Below are positions 7,400 to 13,337 of a stretch of 16,191 bases of DNA, one piece after another; within the stretch, counting starts at the first letter, position 1, and each line of letters begins with the position of its first letter. The stretch covers positions 1 through 16,191 of the forward strand of contig CAYYJO010000045.1 of assembly GCA_964472265.1 (NCBI GenBank), in the 5' to 3' direction. Source of the stretch: JAGNLA01 sp964472265 (GTDB lineage: Bacteria > Caldisericota > Caldisericia > JAAYUI01). Under the pieces are notes generated by a model, which worked only from the letters and a program-made list of their open reading frames with translations, was not told where the DNA came from and made no database searches. Both the position numbers and the translations under genes were made by a program.

Positions 7400-7894
7400 T
7401 TATTTCAAATCTATTGTGGCCTTTGGCTGTTCCCTTACGCCAAGGTTCTCCAAAACCAGCTTCATTCCTTCAAACTTGAGCGTCATATCTCCGGTAACCT
7501 TGAAAAACACGTCACCAGTCACTGTTTCGTTCATCTTTGTGTCAACCTTGTCCAGAGCGCCATCAACAAAAAGTTCGTATGGTGACACGGTTCCGGCAGC
7601 GTCGACAAGGCTTGGGTTGAGCATGCCAAGCATAAAAATCCTGTCGTCTCCTGAATCGTTTTTAAATGTCAGATTCACTTTCGCAAAAACCTTGCCATCT
7701 TCGGTTACCTTTGATCCATTTACCATGATAGAATCAACCACTGACTGTCCATTCACCATCGCAGACCAATCGCCAACAGCAACAAATTCTTTCGGTGGCA
7801 GCGATTTTTCATCAGAACCTGGCGGCTCGGAACCACACCCGGCAAATCCGGCAATCAAAACAACAAGCGCCAAAATGGCGGCAATCTTCTTCAA
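7400..7894 (-). CDS. DUF4352-like lipoprotein (paralog 2), TTG start
   Basis: This is a 164-residue predicted lipoprotein and a paralog of the gene just downstream. The frame stays open to 7957, but the start is placed at TTG 7894. AAGGAGG (7907-7901) lies six bases before it, and the product then begins with a clean lipoprotein signal MKKIAAILALVVLIAGFAGC (C20). A start at 7957 would put 21 unrelated residues before the signal and would overlap the divergent promoter. The mature part has one DUF4352-like domain: KVNLTFKNDSGDD, then YELFVDGALD, then TGDVFFKVTGDM. The C-terminal half aligns with paralog 1 (FFKVxGD, then a hydrophobic strand, then a leucine-rich stretch). Function is unknown; an extracytoplasmic structural or binding role is inferred. 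Confidence 0.82.
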   Translation of the reverse strand: MKKIAAILALVVLIAGFAGCGSEPPGSDEKSLPPKEFVAVGDWSAMVNGQSVVDSIMVNGSKVTEDGKVFAKVNLTFKNDSGDDRIFMLGMLNPSLVDAAGTVSPYELFVDGALDKVDTKMNETVTGDVFFKVTGDMTLKFEGMKLVLENLGVREQPKATIDLK

Positions 7895-7900
7895 AGCATA

Positions 7901-7907
7901 CCTCCTT
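7901..7907 (-). promoter_or_regulatory. Shine-Dalgarno site that selects a TTG start
   Basis: AAGGAGG on the minus strand lies six bases from the TTG at 7894. An ATG only one base after the site opens a two-codon frame (ATG CTT TGA) and is too close to be used. The TTG gives a proper lipoprotein signal peptide. Confidence 0.75.
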
Positions 7908-7927
7908 GATGAATTAAATGTTAATTT

Positions 7928-7957
7928 ATTTAACAGAAATAAGCAAACGATTGACAA
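7928..7957 (-). promoter_or_regulatory. Candidate promoter of the lipoprotein pair
   Basis: On the minus strand TTGTCA (7957-7952) is followed 18 bases later by TTAAAT (7933-7928, four of six -10 bases). The -35 overlaps the -35 of the divergent promoter on the plus strand, so the two directions may compete or share control. The -10 is weak and other A/T-rich hexamers nearby would serve as well. Confidence 0.3.
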
Positions 7958-7979
7958 GCCTGCATTTGCAAATTATTAT
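7951..7979 (+). promoter_or_regulatory. Strong sigma-70-type promoter
   Basis: A perfect -35 TTGACA (7951-7956), an optimal 17-base spacer and -10 TATTAT (7974-7979, five of six) are followed about seven bases later by the predicted transcription start near 7986. This leaves a leader of about 14 bases that contains GGAGGA before the ATG at 8000. It is the best promoter in the window. Confidence 0.8.
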
Positions 7980-7999
7980 CGATTCCTGATGGAGGAGCC

Positions 8000-8452
8000 A
8001 TGACAGACGAAGAAAAAAAGATGCATAACACGATGGGTGTAGACTACTTCAACACCACCTGGACTTTTATCGACAAAACCGACAGAACAGCCGACGATGA
8101 CTACCAGATGATCCTCTATGCACAGGCATCGCGTTTTCACTGGGGATTCGTTGGCACACCGGTTGAATTTCAGGCAGGCGACTGGCTCATCTCCAAGGTT
8201 TACTACATTCTTGGCCACAAAGAGGAGTGCATGTACGCTGCAAAGCGTTGTCTCGATATCTGCGAGCAAAAAAACATTGGCGGCTTCAACATCGCATTCG
8301 CTCACGAGAGCATGGCGCGCGCATGCAAGCTAAACGGCGACTACGAGGGTTTCAAGAAACACCAGGCAATCGCAATGGAAAAAGCAAAACTTGTTGAGGA
8401 CAAGGACGACAGGGACTACACAATCTCAGAAATTGAAAAGAACAACAACTGA
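8000..8452 (+). CDS. Conserved uncharacterised helical (TPR-like) protein
   Basis: This 150-residue soluble, highly charged, all-helical protein has no signal peptide. Its core has the pattern ASRFHWGFVGTP, then GDWLISKVYYILG, then CMYAAKRCLDICEQ, then GGFNIAFAHESMARA. It reads like a widespread small bacterial family of TPR-like helical hairpins with unknown role; I recognise the pattern but know no function. The aromatic/His-rich loop (residues 45-50) is the most conserved-looking part and could be a binding site. The ATG at 8000 has GGAGGA at 7991-7996. It is transcribed alone, divergently from the lipoprotein pair, from a strong promoter. It ends two bases before the stop of the facing propeller gene with no terminator between them. 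Confidence 0.78.
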   Translation: MTDEEKKMHNTMGVDYFNTTWTFIDKTDRTADDDYQMILYAQASRFHWGFVGTPVEFQAGDWLISKVYYILGHKEECMYAAKRCLDICEQKNIGGFNIAFAHESMARACKLNGDYEGFKKHQAIAMEKAKLVEDKDDRDYTISEIEKNNN

Positions 8453-8454
8453 GT

Positions 8455-9573
8455 TCAACGGCTCAAAACCTTCACAGTCAGGCTGAATTTTCCAAACCTT
8501 GAGGTCAAGAAAGCGGTGGTGGCCGACTTGTAATCCAGAAGATGCTGGTCGCCAGGATCGAGACTGATTGGAAATGACCAACTCCTTGAGAAATCGTAAG
8601 CCCAGATGTCAATTCCTTTGTTGTAACAATCTCGTTTGTCACTCCATATCACAATAGGCCAGCTAAAATCGATATTTTCCTTCTCTGTCAGCGGAATCCT
8701 TGACACAAGCTCAGTCTTCATGTCAACACCAGAAAGTGTGGCTAGCATCATTTTACAATCGGTTGTTCTTGCAAGTGGCTCAAGCAGGTAGGCAAAATGA
8801 CCACCGGAGATTTTTGCGCTGGTCACGTCCTCGGTCGAAGTGTCCACAGGTATTTCCAGTTTTTCAACGATGTCGTAGACAAACAAATCACGGTCTGGTC
8901 TGAACCCATATCTTCCGATAATAGAAACGTACCTTCCATCAATGGCAGTGCAGTACTGATCGCCAGGTTCAACACAGATTCCTTCTGACTTTCCGGTGGC
9001 AAAATCGAACATCCACACGTCCAGATCGGTCTGGTCATCCTGCTGTGTCCAGAAAACCTTTGTGCTGTTTGCAAGAATGTGGGTCGGCTTCTCAAAAGAC
9101 TCGGCCCTGACCAATGTTTTCTTGCCTGAAGCTAGATTGTGGCACCAGATTGTGAACTTGCTCATATCTTCACAAACCCAGACCAGAAGATCACCGTAAA
9201 CCCAAAATCTGCTTTCATCACCAGGAAGATTTGAGATGACGGACTTGTTGCCTTCGAGGTCGATCATCGCAAGATCTGCCTGTGTTTCCCAGCCATTCTT
9301 GACACAATATATGATTTGCCCGCCTGCAAAGATTGGTCTGAACTCAATCATACCAGTATCTGTAAGCTTTTTTTCTTCACCTGTTGTGACATCCAGCATC
9401 CAAAGATCAGGCTGACCATCGGCCTGTCTGTCGAAAACGACCGTGGTTCCAGAAATTGTCGCGCTCACTGGTCGGTCAAAATCGCCATAGGTTGTCACAG
9501 GGTCAACGGCATTGACACCAGTAAATCCTGCTATAACAACGATTATAACTGTGGCAAACAATATCTTTTTCAT
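8455..9573 (-). CDS. Exported TolB-like beta-propeller protein
   Basis: This is a 372-residue exported protein. The start is ATG 9573, preceded by GGAGGA on the minus strand; the longer GTG start at 9594 would place seven unrelated residues before the signal peptide MKKILFATVIIVVIAGFTGVNA. The mature part is made of repeated four-stranded blades with the TolB/WD40-like pattern (PDLWMLDVTTGEEKKLTD, then LVWVCEDMSK, then DLDVWMFDFATGKSEGI, then DRDLFVYDIVEK, then GIDIWAYDFSR). This gives roughly six blades. There is no lipobox and no enzymatic motif. It begins 25 bases after the end of the PQQ-propeller gene, with no terminator or clear promoter between, so the two are probably co-transcribed as an exported propeller pair. 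Confidence 0.83.
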   Translation of the reverse strand: MKKILFATVIIVVIAGFTGVNAVDPVTTYGDFDRPVSATISGTTVVFDRQADGQPDLWMLDVTTGEEKKLTDTGMIEFRPIFAGGQIIYCVKNGWETQADLAMIDLEGNKSVISNLPGDESRFWVYGDLLVWVCEDMSKFTIWCHNLASGKKTLVRAESFEKPTHILANSTKVFWTQQDDQTDLDVWMFDFATGKSEGICVEPGDQYCTAIDGRYVSIIGRYGFRPDRDLFVYDIVEKLEIPVDTSTEDVTSAKISGGHFAYLLEPLARTTDCKMMLATLSGVDMKTELVSRIPLTEKENIDFSWPIVIWSDKRDCYNKGIDIWAYDFSRSWSFPISLDPGDQHLLDYKSATTAFLTSRFGKFSLTVKVLSR

Positions 9574-9598
9574 TAATTCCTCCGTTGCCGACACTGGT

Positions 9599-12076
9599 TC
9601 AAAGCGGATCCCAGATGATGGTAATTTTCTTCAAAACCTTGTCCCAGTTTACCTTTGCACCGAACGGTTCCGAGATAAACCTGAGTGGAACGTAGGTTCT
9701 TCCTTTAATGATGATCGGCGGCGAATCAAGCGTTTTCTCATCATCATTGACCTTGGCAATATTTTTGCCCTTCCAAAGCCTGATTGTAATGTCGTTTCTT
9801 ATGATTGTGACCTTGCCTTCTTTTGCGTCCCAGTCGACCCTGCAGCCAAAAGATTCAGAAACAAAACGAATCGGCACCATTGTTCGTCCGTTGATTATCC
9901 GAGCAGGCGCATCCATTTTCACCGGCATTTTGTTAAGCAGCGCCAAGTCAGAGTCAATCGTCAACTCAAGCACAATCCCGCTTTGAGTCTCTATGAAAAC
10001 AGGAACAGAGGTATATTTACAATACCCTTTGTCATCGTCAATCCCAATTGCACCAGTAAAATTCTCTCCTTTTGGGAGTGATGAAGAGGCGATGGTTACA
10101 AAAATTTCTTTTGAACCGATCCCCGTTTCAAATTCAGTTTCCGACAGTTGTATCCAGGCATTGCTTGGTACAAGCTTCAACTTTGTTTTCCTGGTGGTAT
10201 TGATGACGAACTTCATCTGCTTTGAGGTTCCGCGGTCTACAAATCCAAAATCAAGTTTGGGCGGTGTGACCGAGAAACAATCGAATCGCTCGGTGGAAAC
10301 CGTGACATTAACAGGAATATCAAGGGTGCCGTACTCATAGGCTGCGGTTATCGACATCGAGAAAACATCGCCAGGGTCAAGATTTTCAGTCTCCAATATC
10401 ACATCTATATCTTCACTGTCACCGGCATTCATCAAGAGAGTTTGTTTCGAAACCGTTATCCTTGGATCGTTTGATTTGAGGTCAACCTTAAGGTTTTTCA
10501 CATTTGAACAGGTCAGGCGAACCGTCTGCTTTTGCTTTGAGCCAACAGTCACGTTCCTGAATTCAACAGGCGAAGGCTTTGCTTTCAGAAATTTCAAAAT
10601 GTTTATCTCTGCCTTTGCCGTCAGCTCGCCAATCATGCACTTGAGATTGCACTGGCCTTCCTTTTTAGCTGTAAAAACACCATTCGTGTCTATCTCACCC
10701 AAATCGCAATCAGTTTCCCAGACAATGTTTTCAGATTCAAGCGTGTTTCCGCTATCGTCAAACACTTTTGCTTCAAACTTCTGAACCTGGCCTGGTTCAA
10801 GGTAAACCACTTGAGGAGTGACCGTTATCCTTGCTGGTTTAACGATGCCTGATCCAGGAGTTCCGGCATCACCAAGGTCGGTCAGTTCTGGATATGTTGG
10901 TTTTATCAGCTTGAAGCAGTAGATTGTGTTGTCTCCCATCAGATAAATCCTGTCTCGGTCGATTGTTGTGGGCAATGTAGGTGACTTTACCGGGTGACTC
11001 CAAAGTTTTTCACCAGTGGCAAGATCAGCGCATGCAACATCGGTGTTGTTGACTGTAAACACATAATCATCTGTCATTGTTGCCGAAAAACCAAGCTCAT
11101 CACTTGACCACACCACTTTACCCGTTTCAACGTCCAAACACTTGAAGCCTGCCAGAGTGTCACAAACCCAGTATTTATCATTAACTGTGACATAGTCATA
11201 GTACTCGCCTCTTTTTTGAGTTGAGTACTTCCAGATTATTTCTCCAGTGTGAAGGTCGAGGCAGACAAGATCAAAGTTGTTGTCCTTCACTTGGGCAATC
11301 GCGTAGACTTTTCCATTTCTGATTGCCGGCGTGTACACTTTGTCGCCCAGGTTTGCAGTCCAGAGGATGTTTTCAGGTGAAGAGGCTTTTGTGATGTCGA
11401 AGCAGTAGAGTTTTCCTGAATCTGCGCCAATGCACATGTAATTGCCGGAAAACACCGGTGCACCAAACATTCTTCCTATCTTGTCGTACGTCCAGATAAT
11501 TTTGCTGGTGTAAGAATCGATACAGGTGAAAAAACATTTCTTGGAGTTCAAAATATTTGGGGAGTCGCTGAAATTCAGGTACAAACGGTTTCGATAGACA
11601 ATTGGATGACTGTCGATGAATCCTGTAAGTTTTTTCGACCATATAAGGTTTTTTGTGTTGAAGTCGATGCACTCGACGCTGCCTGACTCAAGGCTTACAT
11701 AGAGCCTACCGTTGTCAAAACATGGCGTTTTCATCGGACTTTTTAGGTCGTAAGTCCAAAGGAGCTTGCCGTTTTTGTCAGGAGGATTGGCAAGAAAGCT
11801 GTAGAGTTTGCCTGAATAACCATAGGCAATGATTCTGTTGCCAATCAGGAGGATTTTTCTCAACAGCAGATAGTCATTGAGGTCATAAGTCCATTCAAGC
11901 TCATACTGGCTTGATTTTGGCGAACATTCGGGTGGAACCCAGTGGCAAGAATCAGGCGTTCTTCCCCACATCGGCCAACCGATGCAGTTTTCTTCGGACT
12001 TCATAGGCACCGGCATCCCCAGACCGGCAAAAGTCAATGAACACATCAGCATCAGTAGAGTCAGGCGTCTTCCCAT
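9599..12076 (-). CDS. Exported PQQ-propeller / Ig-like / stalk-domain protein
   Basis: This is an 825-residue exported protein. The ATG at 12076 begins a signal peptide (MGRRLTLLMLMCSLTFAGLG). The frame stays open to 12136, but that part crosses the rplL terminator and is rejected. About 30-405 form a PQQ-type beta-propeller, with blades of the kind GKLLWTYDLKSP, TKNLIWSKKL, GEIIWKYST, GKVVWSSDELG and GEKLWSHPV; no dehydrogenase active site is seen. About 415-495 are a Big_2 Ig-like domain. About 496-595 and 598-700 are two ASH-like domains (PKLDFGFVDRGTS). About 703-825 are a copper amine oxidase N-terminal-like stalk domain with NGRTMVPIRF and KGRTYVPLRF. The ASH-like plus stalk C-terminus mirrors the protein at 2214-3908. 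A cell-surface sensing or scaffold role is inferred. Confidence 0.85.
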   Translation of the reverse strand: MGRRLTLLMLMCSLTFAGLGMPVPMKSEENCIGWPMWGRTPDSCHWVPPECSPKSSQYELEWTYDLNDYLLLRKILLIGNRIIAYGYSGKLYSFLANPPDKNGKLLWTYDLKSPMKTPCFDNGRLYVSLESGSVECIDFNTKNLIWSKKLTGFIDSHPIVYRNRLYLNFSDSPNILNSKKCFFTCIDSYTSKIIWTYDKIGRMFGAPVFSGNYMCIGADSGKLYCFDITKASSPENILWTANLGDKVYTPAIRNGKVYAIAQVKDNNFDLVCLDLHTGEIIWKYSTQKRGEYYDYVTVNDKYWVCDTLAGFKCLDVETGKVVWSSDELGFSATMTDDYVFTVNNTDVACADLATGEKLWSHPVKSPTLPTTIDRDRIYLMGDNTIYCFKLIKPTYPELTDLGDAGTPGSGIVKPARITVTPQVVYLEPGQVQKFEAKVFDDSGNTLESENIVWETDCDLGEIDTNGVFTAKKEGQCNLKCMIGELTAKAEINILKFLKAKPSPVEFRNVTVGSKQKQTVRLTCSNVKNLKVDLKSNDPRITVSKQTLLMNAGDSEDIDVILETENLDPGDVFSMSITAAYEYGTLDIPVNVTVSTERFDCFSVTPPKLDFGFVDRGTSKQMKFVINTTRKTKLKLVPSNAWIQLSETEFETGIGSKEIFVTIASSSLPKGENFTGAIGIDDDKGYCKYTSVPVFIETQSGIVLELTIDSDLALLNKMPVKMDAPARIINGRTMVPIRFVSESFGCRVDWDAKEGKVTIIRNDITIRLWKGKNIAKVNDDEKTLDSPPIIIKGRTYVPLRFISEPFGAKVNWDKVLKKITIIWDPL

Positions 12077-12085
12077 AATGGATAG

Positions 12086-12114
12086 ATTATACAAATAAAA
12101 AACCCCGATGCAAA
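12086..12114 (-). promoter_or_regulatory. Promoter of PQQ-propeller gene inside terminator
   Basis: On the minus strand a perfect -10 TATAAT (12091-12086) is preceded, after 17 bases, by TTTGCA (12114-12109, four of six -35 bases). The -35 lies in the loop side of the rplL terminator and the U-tract forms the spacer. Only nine bases separate the -10 from the ATG at 12076 and there is no Shine-Dalgarno site, so the transcript would have a leader of about 0-3 bases. Confidence 0.65.
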
Positions 12115-12126
12115 GCACCGGGGTTT
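12091..12126 (-). terminator. Rho-independent terminator after rplL
   Basis: On the minus strand AAACCCCG (12126-12119) pairs with CGGGGTTT (12107-12100). Inside, after one mismatch, TGC/GCA adds three pairs around a 3-base loop. A run TTTTTTATTT follows. It lies 29 bases past the rplL stop and ends the tRNA-Trp to rplL operon. Confidence 0.93.
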
Positions 12127-12154
12127 GTGGGTACAAAAGTTGTTCTGGGTTTGC

Positions 12155-12526
12155 TTACTTAATATCGACGGTTGCGCCGACTGCAACGAGCTTACCCTTG
12201 ATTTCCTCAGCTTCGTCCTTGGAAACTTTTGTCTTGACTGGCTTCGGGGCTGCATCAACGAGTGCCTTTGCTTCTGAGAGACCAAGGCCTGAGATGTCCT
12301 TGACGACCTTGATGACCTGGACCTTCTGCTGTCCAACTTCGGTGATGATTACGTCGAATTCGGTCTGTTCCTTTTCTTCGACTGGTGCTGCTGCCTGCAT
12401 CATGCCGCCCATCATAACCGGGGCTGCTGCTGAAACGTCGAACTTCTCTTCGATCATCTTGACCAGCTGGGAGAGTTCGAGCACTGTCATCTTTTCAATT
12501 GCTTCAAGAATTTCTTCTTTTGTCAT
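12155..12526 (-). CDS. rplL: 50S ribosomal protein L7/L12
   Basis: This 123-residue protein forms the flexible stalk of the large subunit that recruits and stimulates translation factors. The N-terminal dimerisation and L10-binding helices are at about 1-35 (MTKEEILEAIEKMTVLELSQLV). An Ala/Met/Pro-rich hinge spans about 35-50. The C-terminal domain starts EKEQTEFDVIITEVGQQK and contains the conserved KVVKDISGLGLSEAKALVDAAPKPVK region that contacts factors. Length matches the family (about 120-130). AAGGAG is present upstream but 11 bases from the ATG, a long spacing. It follows rplJ by 30 bases and is the last gene of the operon. rpoB does not follow. Confidence 0.98.
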   Translation of the reverse strand: MTKEEILEAIEKMTVLELSQLVKMIEEKFDVSAAAPVMMGGMMQAAAPVEEKEQTEFDVIITEVGQQKVQVIKVVKDISGLGLSEAKALVDAAPKPVKTKVSKDEAEEIKGKLVAVGATVDIK

Positions 12527-12556
12527 TTTATTTGTTTCTCCTTTTTAGTTTTTGCT

Positions 12557-13150
12557 TCATGCTGCTGCTTCAGCTGGTGTTTCAGCTGGCTGTTCCGGTG
12601 TAGATTCCGGTGCTGGTGGCGGTGCGTCTTCGCCCTTCTTGTCTGCGTAAGCCTTGACCACTCTGGCAAATCCTACGATTGTGCCATTGAGTGCACGGGC
12701 AAAGCTTGAAATTGGTGCCTGGAATGTTGCTGCAACCATGCCAAGCATCTCCTGGCGTGTTGGCAGTGATGCAAGAGCCTTTGCTCCAGCCTCGTTTAGC
12801 ACCTGTCCTTCAGAGTAAGCTGCCTTGATCTTGAAGAACTTGGAGTACTTCTTTGCGATCTCCTGGATGGTTTTTGCTGCCACCGGAGCTTCTGCTGCGA
12901 AAGCAAATGCTGACGGCCCTTTGAGGAACTTCTTCAGATCGTTCTCAACTCCGTTTTCACGGGCAATGATCTGCATGAGTGTGTTCTTGTAGACTGTAAG
13001 TGTGACGCCTGCTTTTCTGCACTGTCTTCTGGCATCGGTTATCGGTGCCGCCGGCATGAGTTGTGCGTCAATAATTACGAATCCACCGGACTCTTTCCAG
13101 AGATTCCTGATTTCTTCAAGCTGCTGTGTCTTTTCTGCTTTTGTTTTCAA
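12557..13150 (-). CDS. rplJ: 50S ribosomal protein L10, TTG start
   Basis: This 197-residue protein anchors L7/L12 dimers to the 23S rRNA and, with them, autoregulates the rplJL mRNA. The start is TTG 13150, six bases after AAAGGAGG (13164-13157); the longer frame to 13186 runs into the attenuator hairpin. The product then begins MKTKAEKTQQLEEIRNLW as expected. The C-terminal L12-binding helix, from about residue 138 (APISSFARALNGTIVGFARV...), is about ten residues longer than in E. coli or B. subtilis, similar to thermophile-type L10 that binds three L12 dimers. An extra Pro/Glu/Ala-rich tail of about 25 residues follows (GEDAPPPAPESTPEQPAETP), making the protein longer than the usual 165-180. 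Confidence 0.97.
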   Translation of the reverse strand: MKTKAEKTQQLEEIRNLWKESGGFVIIDAQLMPAAPITDARRQCRKAGVTLTVYKNTLMQIIARENGVENDLKKFLKGPSAFAFAAEAPVAAKTIQEIAKKYSKFFKIKAAYSEGQVLNEAGAKALASLPTRQEMLGMVAATFQAPISSFARALNGTIVGFARVVKAYADKKGEDAPPPAPESTPEQPAETPAEAAA

Positions 13151-13156
13151 ATGAAT

Positions 13157-13164
13157 CCTCCTTT
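13157..13164 (-). promoter_or_regulatory. Shine-Dalgarno site that selects the rplJ TTG start
   Basis: AAAGGAGG on the minus strand lies six bases from TTG 13150. No in-frame ATG or GTG occurs nearby, and the alternative start at 13186 lies within the attenuator stem-loop. Confidence 0.8.
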
Positions 13165-13169
13165 CCAAT

Positions 13170-13204
13170 AAAAATGGCCCCACCACATAACAAAGGCAGG
13201 GCCA
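13170..13204 (-). terminator. Attenuator terminator in the rplJ leader
   Basis: On the minus strand TGGCCCTGCC (13204-13195) pairs with GGTGGGGCCA (13184-13175), ten pairs including two G-T wobbles, around a 10-base loop. TTTTTATTGG follows. It lies between the L10 leader and the rplJ start, where it can stop transcripts before rplJL. This matches the position of the known B. subtilis rplJL attenuator. Confidence 0.88.
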
Positions 13205-13305
13205 AACATTTTTCTATCTGTCCATTTCCTTTGCCTGGGCGGGCGGTTCGACCTTTAAAGTCTCACGGTTTCCCGTGATTTACCTGCTGTCTTTGGCAAC
13301 GATTC
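13205..13305 (-). ncRNA. L10 (rplJL) ribosomal protein leader
   Basis: The 187-base rplA-rplJ spacer carries features of the L10 leader family (Rfam RF00557). It has the conserved core AAAGACAGCAGGT (13294-13282). It also has a hairpin TCACGG-GAAA-CCGTGA (13278-13263) with a GNRA tetraloop. A closing helix forms between TTGCC (13299-13295) and GGCAA (13235-13231). In known cases the L10(L12) complex binds this fold and lowers rplJL expression. The 3' side of the closing helix (CAAAGG, 13233-13228) can instead pair with CCTTTG (13196-13191) in the attenuator arm, giving an antiterminator. Confidence 0.82.
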
Positions 13306-13337
13306 AATTCAAGGTACGGTACTTGCTTAAGCTTTGC

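Noticed and set aside
7281..8003. 240-codon plus-strand open frame
   Set aside because: It is antisense to both lipoproteins, crosses the divergent promoter region, and its product is a Ser/Thr/Phe-rich reverse image without a recognisable motif.
9512..10081. 189-codon plus-strand open frame
   Set aside because: It is antisense to the start of the TolB-like gene and the end of the PQQ-propeller gene, with no ribosome binding site or protein motif.
9599..12076. PQQ-dependent dehydrogenase
   Set aside because: The propeller blades are PQQ-like in sequence pattern, but no quinoprotein active site or cytochrome domain is visible, and Ig and stalk domains follow instead.
12077..12136. Longer N-terminus for the PQQ-propeller protein
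   Set aside because: It runs through the rplL terminator and its own promoter; the ATG at 12076 starts a proper signal peptide.
12108..12548. 146-codon plus-strand open frame over rplL
   Set aside because: It is a shadow of the highly conserved L7/L12 gene and has a low-complexity Ser/Thr/Ala product.
13151..13186. Longer N-terminus for L10
   Set aside because: The extra codons lie in the attenuator hairpin and before the AAAGGAGG site, so they are leader and not coding.
13263..13278. TCACGG/CCGTGA hairpin as a terminator for rplA
   Set aside because: No U-tract follows and it sits inside the L10 leader fold, where a GNRA-capped helix is expected.
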